Assembly: GCF_000576555.1 (NCBI RefSeq)
Contig: NZ_CP007145.1
Span: 3,680,501 to 3,744,500 of the forward strand
From: Hymenobacter swuensis DY53
Lineage (GTDB): Bacteria; Bacteroidota; Bacteroidia; Cytophagales; Hymenobacteraceae
Length of the DNA stretch: 64,000 nucleotides
Reading direction: 5' to 3'
Notes under the pieces: model-generated
What the model was told of the DNA's origin: nothing
Database searches by the model: none
Seen by the model: only the letters and a program-made list of their open reading frames with translations
Program-made: the position numbers and the translations under genes
Shown here: in pieces, positions 59,711 through 64,000 of the stretch
Position numbering within the stretch: position 1 is the stretch's first letter
Layout of the letters: each line of letters starts with the position of its first letter

Positions 59711-60883
59711 TTACTGCCAGAAGCTGGGTTTCACGTTAGTGCCCCGGCGGCGGCAATCCACGCAGTCGGCAGAAGAGTAGAGAATGTATTCCTTGGAGCT
59801 GCCCGGTAGATAGAAGTAGCCTACAGGCAGGTACTCGTTTGACCGGAAGAATTCTTGAGGCTTGATTTCAAGTTTAGGGCCGCCTTTGGTCCGAGGCAGC
59901 GTATCGAGCACGCACTTATCATAGTCTGTTGGCTGCCGCCAGTCGCGCGGTAGCTCACCGGAGTCGATGAACAGCCGGCGTTGCGTCATCGTCTGGGCCC
60001 CAACGAAGCCAATGACTACCTCTTTGGCATCGGCCACATTATGAATATTCCCGCTCAGCTGGCTGGGTAAGGGGTCAAAAAGCGTTCCGAGGGTTTCTGT
60101 ATTCTTGCGCAGTAGTTCCCAGTAATCGTATTCTGCCTGGCTCAGCGCGTACTGTTTCACGAGCACACTGTACTTGATACCCAGCTTGGGCGAAGTGCTG
60201 AGCACCAAGGCCAGGGGAGCCGCAGAAACCTTGTCTTCCGACAGCCGGGAGGTGTTTCCCAACGCAATGGAAGTCGGCTTCTCGTTGCCCCAGCAGTGGT
60301 AAATGTCCTCCTGCCGAATACCTATTACTCCGTTTTTCAGCTCAATTAATGAATAGAAGGCCGAAATAAAGGCCCAGGTTTCTTCGTATTCCCAGCGGTA
60401 GTACCGGGCAGCAGCAGTTTCATCATGGGTGCTTACGTAGAGTTGCACGCCCTGCCGGTTGGCCCGCCAGGTAACGGAATCAAGAGCCGGCGTGAGCTTG
60501 GCCGCCGTAAACTCAGAGGTATACTGCTGCTGACTGGCCGTTTTGAAAGCCAGGCGCACCCGCTGCCCGATGGGCAGTTGCAAGGCCGCAGAAGTGTATG
60601 TTCCCGGCGTCGTTTCCGTTAGCGGATACCGGGCTCCGGTTTCGGTTTCCACCGCCACCGAAGCCCGACTTTCCACGGGCACTTTGCTCTTGCTGTTCAC
60701 GGGCGTCGTCCGGGAGAGCCGCACGGTAGTAACTCCCTGAGCATTGATGGCCCCGTCTACGACCAGATAGCCTGCGGCAGAAGAGGCCACTTTAGGCTCA
60801 AACGACTCGATACAGCTGGTCAGCCCCAGCAGAATACCCAACAGGCTGCCAGAACAGATATTGCGGCGGAATACGTTTTTCAT
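59711..60883 (-). CDS. DUF4249 domain-containing lipoprotein (third of three)
   Basis: 390 residues with lipobox C24 in GILLGLTSCIESFEP. The N-terminal ESFEPKVASSAAGYLVVDGA and the C-terminal ADCVDCRRRGTNVKPSFW are family hallmarks. The middle has TWRANRQGVQLYVSTHDETA, YYRWEYEETWAF, KYSVLVKQYALSQAEYDYWE, LFDPLPSQLSGNI and EVVIGFVGAQTMTQRRLFID. In Bacteroidota, DUF4249 lipoproteins usually sit next to a TonB-dependent receptor; none is adjacent. It is the most downstream of three tandem copies. Start ATG 60883 fits the signal peptide; the frame is open 13 codons further. Confidence 0.9.
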   Translation of the reverse strand: MKNVFRRNICSGSLLGILLGLTSCIESFEPKVASSAAGYLVVDGAINAQGVTTVRLSRTTPVNSKSKVPVESRASVAVETETGARYPLTETTPGTYTSAALQLPIGQRVRLAFKTASQQQYTSEFTAAKLTPALDSVTWRANRQGVQLYVSTHDETAAARYYRWEYEETWAFISAFYSLIELKNGVIGIRQEDIYHCWGNEKPTSIALGNTSRLSEDKVSAAPLALVLSTSPKLGIKYSVLVKQYALSQAEYDYWELLRKNTETLGTLFDPLPSQLSGNIHNVADAKEVVIGFVGAQTMTQRRLFIDSGELPRDWRQPTDYDKCVLDTLPRTKGGPKLEIKPQEFFRSNEYLPVGYFYLPGSSKEYILYSSADCVDCRRRGTNVKPSFWQ

Positions 60884-60951
60884 AAGCACTACCCAAACAA
60901 GTCTTCGGCGAAAAATCAACAACTGCCTTTTTATCCTCTGCGTCTCTCGGT

Positions 60952-62142
60952 TTACGGCCAGAAACTGGGCTTCACATTGGTTCCCCGCTTACGACAGTCC
61001 ACGCAGTCGGCACTGGCGAACAGGAAAAAACGGGTTGGGTTTAGCGGATCCTGTTGCAGGTCTTCGAGGGGGATGAACAAACCGTTACGAAAGAAATCCA
61101 CCACCTCCGCCGGCGAGGGCGGCGGCGTTGCGTACTCGCCCTTCGGGCGGAGCAGCGTATCAGTGTGGCAGGTTTCGTAACCGGTTTCGGCCACCCAGGT
61201 CCGGGGCAATTCGCCGTAGTCGATAAAAATCCGTTTTTCCGTTACCGACTGTGCCCCCACAAACCCCAGCACTACCTCAGACGCATCGGTCAGGCTACGC
61301 ACGTTACCTACCGATTGGGACGGCAACGGGTCAAACAGCGTGCCCAGGGTTTCGGTGTTCTTGCGCAGAATATCCCAGTACGTGTACTCCTCTTTGGTAA
61401 GGGCGTACTGCTTTACCAGAATGCTGTACCTGCGTTGCAGCTTTTTTGAAGTAGGTGGCAACAGCGTCAAAGGAAAATCGGCCACTACTGCCTGCGCCAA
61501 CTTTTCGGTGGTACCTAGCCGGATATCCGATGAGCTTTCTGAGGCCCAGCAGTGATGGATATCCTCATTGGCGCGTTCCACAATTTTTGCCCTTTCGTAT
61601 TTCAATGTTGAAACGAAAGCCGACGTAAATTCCCACGTCTCGTCATACGCCCAGCGGTAATAGCGTGCCTGGTTGCTGGCATCGTGGGTATTTACATAGA
61701 GTTGCATACCCTTGGTACTTGTGCGCCAGGACACAGAGTCGATGGCCGGAGTATGTTGGATCAGCGTAAATTCTGAAACGTACTCCTTCTGGCCGGCAGT
61801 GGTAAAATGCAGCCGCGCGCGACGGCTCGGCGTCAGCTTCAGCGAGGCAGAAGTGTAGGTCCCAGACACGGCTTCTAGCAAGGGGTAACGAGTCCCGCTT
61901 TCTTCCTCAATAAACATCTTCGCCCTTGTCTCGACCGGTATGTTCTTCGGGTCCCGCAGATTAACCGACCGGGTAAGATGAATAACCGTCACTCCCTGGC
62001 TATTGATGTTGCCATCCACCACCAGAAAATGGGCATTGTCGGCATCAACTTTCGGCTCGAACGGCTCAACGCAGGCCGTAAGCCCCAGCGCCATAACTCC
62101 AAGACCCACATATGCCCAAAATTGTCTTGCGTATCGCATCAC
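60952..62142 (-). CDS. DUF4249 domain-containing lipoprotein (second of three)
   Basis: 396 residues, lipobox C24 in GVMALGLTACVEPFEP. The same order as the other copies: HFLVVDGNINSQGVTVIHLT, HFTTAGQKEYVSEFTLI, YYRWAYDETWEFTSAF, YSILVKQYALTKEEYTYWD, LFDPLPSQSVGNV, VVLGFVGAQSVTEKRIFIDY and the end ADCVDCRKRGTNVKPSFW. The gap to the third copy is 68 bp. Function unknown; likely outer-membrane lipoprotein with a disulfide- or metal-forming CxxC at the C-terminus. Confidence 0.9.
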   Translation of the reverse strand: MMRYARQFWAYVGLGVMALGLTACVEPFEPKVDADNAHFLVVDGNINSQGVTVIHLTRSVNLRDPKNIPVETRAKMFIEEESGTRYPLLEAVSGTYTSASLKLTPSRRARLHFTTAGQKEYVSEFTLIQHTPAIDSVSWRTSTKGMQLYVNTHDASNQARYYRWAYDETWEFTSAFVSTLKYERAKIVERANEDIHHCWASESSSDIRLGTTEKLAQAVVADFPLTLLPPTSKKLQRRYSILVKQYALTKEEYTYWDILRKNTETLGTLFDPLPSQSVGNVRSLTDASEVVLGFVGAQSVTEKRIFIDYGELPRTWVAETGYETCHTDTLLRPKGEYATPPPSPAEVVDFFRNGLFIPLEDLQQDPLNPTRFFLFASADCVDCRKRGTNVKPSFWP

Positions 62143-62217
62143 CTTACTGAACTATAGAGAAACCCCACGGGCCGGGGATTCAAAATATATATCAATTCGA
62201 TTATTAGATTCTTTGCA

Positions 62218-63411
62218 CTACCAGAAGCTGGGCTTCACGTTGGTACCCCGGCGGCGGCAGTCCACACAGTCGGCGGTGGAATACAGATAGAAATTGCGCG
62301 GGCTGGTTGCAAAATGTAGAACATCAATAGGAAAAGGCAACCCACTATCAAAATAATCTAGCGCCTGGGCCTCGGTTGGAGGAGGAGGGGGCGGAGGTAA
62401 TGGCGGGTTGGGCCGGGGAATAGTATCGGTCATACAGGTTTCGTAGCCCGTATCAAACACCCACGTCTGGGGTAGCTGCCGAGTACCTATGAAAATACGT
62501 TTCTCCGTTACCGACTGTGCCCCTATAAACCCAATTACCTGCTCGCCGGCATCGACTACAGCGTGTACGTTGCCGGTAAGCTGCGTAGGCAGCGGGTCGA
62601 ATAAGTTGCCCTGCGTTTCCGTGTTCTTGCGTAGCGCCTCCCAGTAGCTGTACTCTGAGCTGCTGAGCGCATACTGCCGCACCAGAATACTGTACCTGTA
62701 GCGCAGCTTCACCGAAGTGGGAGGCAGTAGCGTGAGCGGTTGCTCCGATACTACGTCCTGCCCCAGCTTGCTGGTTGTTCCGAGCTTGATTGCCGTAGCC
62801 TCCTCCGTTCCCCAGCAGTTATAGATATTTTCAGCCCTTGGGTAAAAGGCTCGGTTACGGTACTCTACAACCGATTTATAGGCGGAAGTAAATTCCCAGG
62901 TTTCCGTATAATCCCAGCGGTAGAAACGGCTCTGCTGCGTGTCATCGTGCGCGTTTACGGCAATCTGTACCCCCCGGCTCCCCGCTTTCCAGGTCACCGA
63001 ATCAATGGGTGGTGTAGCTTTTAGCTCCGTGTAATCCGATACGTATTCCCGCTGTCCGGCAGTAGTAAAGTGCAGGCGTACGCGCGTGCCAGGCGGCAAT
63101 GCTACAGCCGCCGACACATAGGTTCCGGCTACTGTTTCCGGCAGCAAATACTGCTGGCCGCCTTCTTCCTCCATATACACGCGGGCCTTGCTCTCCACCT
63201 GCGCTTTTGCGCTGCTGCGCAAGGCCGTCGTGCGCGAAAGGCGAATAGTACTGCGTCCTGCGCCGTTGAGGCTGCCATCTACCACCAGAAAGCCTGCTTT
63301 ACTCACTTCCACTTCTGGCTCAAACGGCTCAATACAGCCGCTTAATACTAACAAAGCACCGAATACAAGCTTTAGTAATACTCCTTTTCTCAGCATAAAG
63401 AACTCCTTCAA
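62218..63411 (-). CDS. DUF4249 domain-containing lipoprotein (first of three)
   Basis: 397 residues, lipobox C26 in FGALLVLSGCIEPFEP. The same domain pattern: GFLVVDGSLNGAGRSTIRLS, HFTTAGQREYVSDYTEL, YRWDYTETWEFTSAYKSVVE, YSILVRQYALSSSEYSYWEA, LFDPLPTQLTGNV and the end ADCVDCRRRGTNVKPSFW. A Pro-rich stretch (PRPNPPLPPPPPPPTE) lies near residue 340 and is shorter in the second copy and missing in the third. The second ATG at 63396 is an alternative start. The gap to the next copy is 75 bp, so the three are probably one operon. Confidence 0.9.
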   Translation of the reverse strand: MKEFFMLRKGVLLKLVFGALLVLSGCIEPFEPEVEVSKAGFLVVDGSLNGAGRSTIRLSRTTALRSSAKAQVESKARVYMEEEGGQQYLLPETVAGTYVSAAVALPPGTRVRLHFTTAGQREYVSDYTELKATPPIDSVTWKAGSRGVQIAVNAHDDTQQSRFYRWDYTETWEFTSAYKSVVEYRNRAFYPRAENIYNCWGTEEATAIKLGTTSKLGQDVVSEQPLTLLPPTSVKLRYRYSILVRQYALSSSEYSYWEALRKNTETQGNLFDPLPTQLTGNVHAVVDAGEQVIGFIGAQSVTEKRIFIGTRQLPQTWVFDTGYETCMTDTIPRPNPPLPPPPPPPTEAQALDYFDSGLPFPIDVLHFATSPRNFYLYSTADCVDCRRRGTNVKPSFW

Positions 63412-63647
63412 ACCAGCTTAGAAGATGGGAAGATAAGACCGCAGAAACAGAATTCCGTGAAAACCGCCGCCTTTGTTCAATGGGCTCTACACTGGCCTCT
63501 TATAGCTGCTACTTGCGGCCTGGCGTCTTGGGCCCCATGTAAGAAACTAGTACGCCAAAATCCGTTGCCGCGCAACCTTTCCCGGCCGCTGATTCGTGGG
63601 TAACTTTACTGTACGCTTCGCGCCCTAACGGCCGGAGTTGCTTGCCC

Positions 63648-64000
63648 ATGCCCGTTTTCTCGCACCTTCACTCGCACACCCAATATTCCCTGCTCGATGG
63701 TCAGGCCAGCATTTCGGCCCTGATGAAGAAAGCCCAGGCCGACGGTATGCCGGCCGTGGCCCTCACCGACCACGGCAACATGTTCGGGGCTTTCAACTTC
63801 GTGGCCGAGGCCAACAAGTACAACGTGAAGCCAATTGTGGGCTGCGAGTTCTACATGGTGGAGGACCGCCACAAGAAGGCCTTCAGCCGCGAAAAGGGCG
63901 AGCGGGACAAGCGCTACCACCAGCTGCTGCTGGCCAAAGACCAGGCCGGCTACCACAACTTGAGCAAGCTCTGCTCCATGAGCTTCATCGAAGGCGTGTA
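63648..64000 (+). CDS. dnaE: DNA polymerase III alpha subunit, N-terminal part (cut by window end)
   Basis: The catalytic chain of the replicative polymerase. Only the first 117 residues are present, from the PHP domain: PVFSHLHSHTQYSLLDGQAS with HxH, ADGMPAVALTDHGNMFGAFN and KPIVGCEFYMV. The start at ATG 63648 is at the family N-terminus. The PHP residues (HLHSH, TDHG, CEFY) are as in active or structural PHP domains of DnaE. The gene continues past the window end. Confidence 0.93.
   Translation, partial: MPVFSHLHSHTQYSLLDGQASISALMKKAQADGMPAVALTDHGNMFGAFNFVAEANKYNVKPIVGCEFYMVEDRHKKAFSREKGERDKRYHQLLLAKDQAGYHNLSKLCSMSFIEGV

Noticed and set aside
1..64000. CRISPR array, tRNA, rRNA, tmRNA or IS transposase
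   Set aside because: I looked in all gaps for regular repeats, clover-leaf-like arms with a TTCGA loop and transposase-like frames and found none that I could support.

Overview
The window reads as chromosome of a high-GC member of the Bacteroidota, most like Hymenobacter or a close relative in the Cytophagales. Pointers are a secreted protein with a type IX secretion sorting domain, three DUF4249 lipoproteins, a CarboxypepD_reg outer-membrane barrel protein, Rho with a very long low-complexity insert, no clear Shine-Dalgarno sites, and repeated TAnnTTTG promoter boxes (the Bacteroidota -7 element). No rRNA, tRNA, CRISPR, IS transposase or prophage was recognised.

Layout. 1-2080: end of the rpsP-rimM-trmD-rplS translation operon. 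2260-7206: a small hypothetical gene, a large secreted M1 metallopeptidase, a lipoprotein that looks like a catalytically dead inorganic pyrophosphatase, and a secreted coiled-coil protein. 7470-12026: a pterin pair (6-pyruvoyl-tetrahydropterin synthase and folE, overlapping by 8 nt), a TIGR01777 epimerase-like protein and a class A PBP. 12303-16071 (minus): a membrane-protein cluster (DUF4173 protein plus small membrane proteins) with a small winged-helix regulator. A near-identical palindrome, ACTTTG-N5-CAAAGY, sits just in front of two genes of this cluster. 16422-22605: a membrane protein, a methyltransferase plus UbiA prenyltransferase pair, a lipoprotein, a DsbA-family protein and the T9SS cargo protein. 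22682-26706: rho and serS, divergent.

26780-31311 (minus): a red-light sensing operon of heme oxygenase, bacteriophytochrome histidine kinase, single-domain response regulator and receiver-kinase hybrid. The heme oxygenase would make biliverdin for the phytochrome. 31444-32188: UBP-type zinc finger protein and OsmC. 32363-37927: a polytopic membrane protein, a lipoprotein, a GT9 glycosyltransferase and a PolX homologue whose polymerase aspartates are lost while the PHP phosphoesterase site is intact. 38140-43639: paralogous small lipoproteins, an EVE-domain protein, a secreted protein, a lipoprotein and an OmpA/TSP3 protein. 43966-47994: aminopeptidase P, a second GT9 enzyme and an M16 peptidase.

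48027-49402: a two-gene module of an SRA-only protein and an SRA-HNH endonuclease with a 4-nt overlap, a probable restriction system against modified DNA. 49410-56200: an O-methyltransferase, the large outer-membrane protein, and a NmrA-like/alpha-beta-hydrolase fusion with an AraC regulator. 56646-59603: two LysM proteins, one a lytic transglycosylase. 59711-63411: three tandem DUF4249 lipoproteins. 63648-end: start of dnaE. Most convergent gene ends are separated by strong hairpins, two with perfect arms of 25 and 35 bp. Coordinates of starts were chosen from signal peptides, family N-termini and overlaps. No similarity search was possible, so family names rest on recognised motifs.
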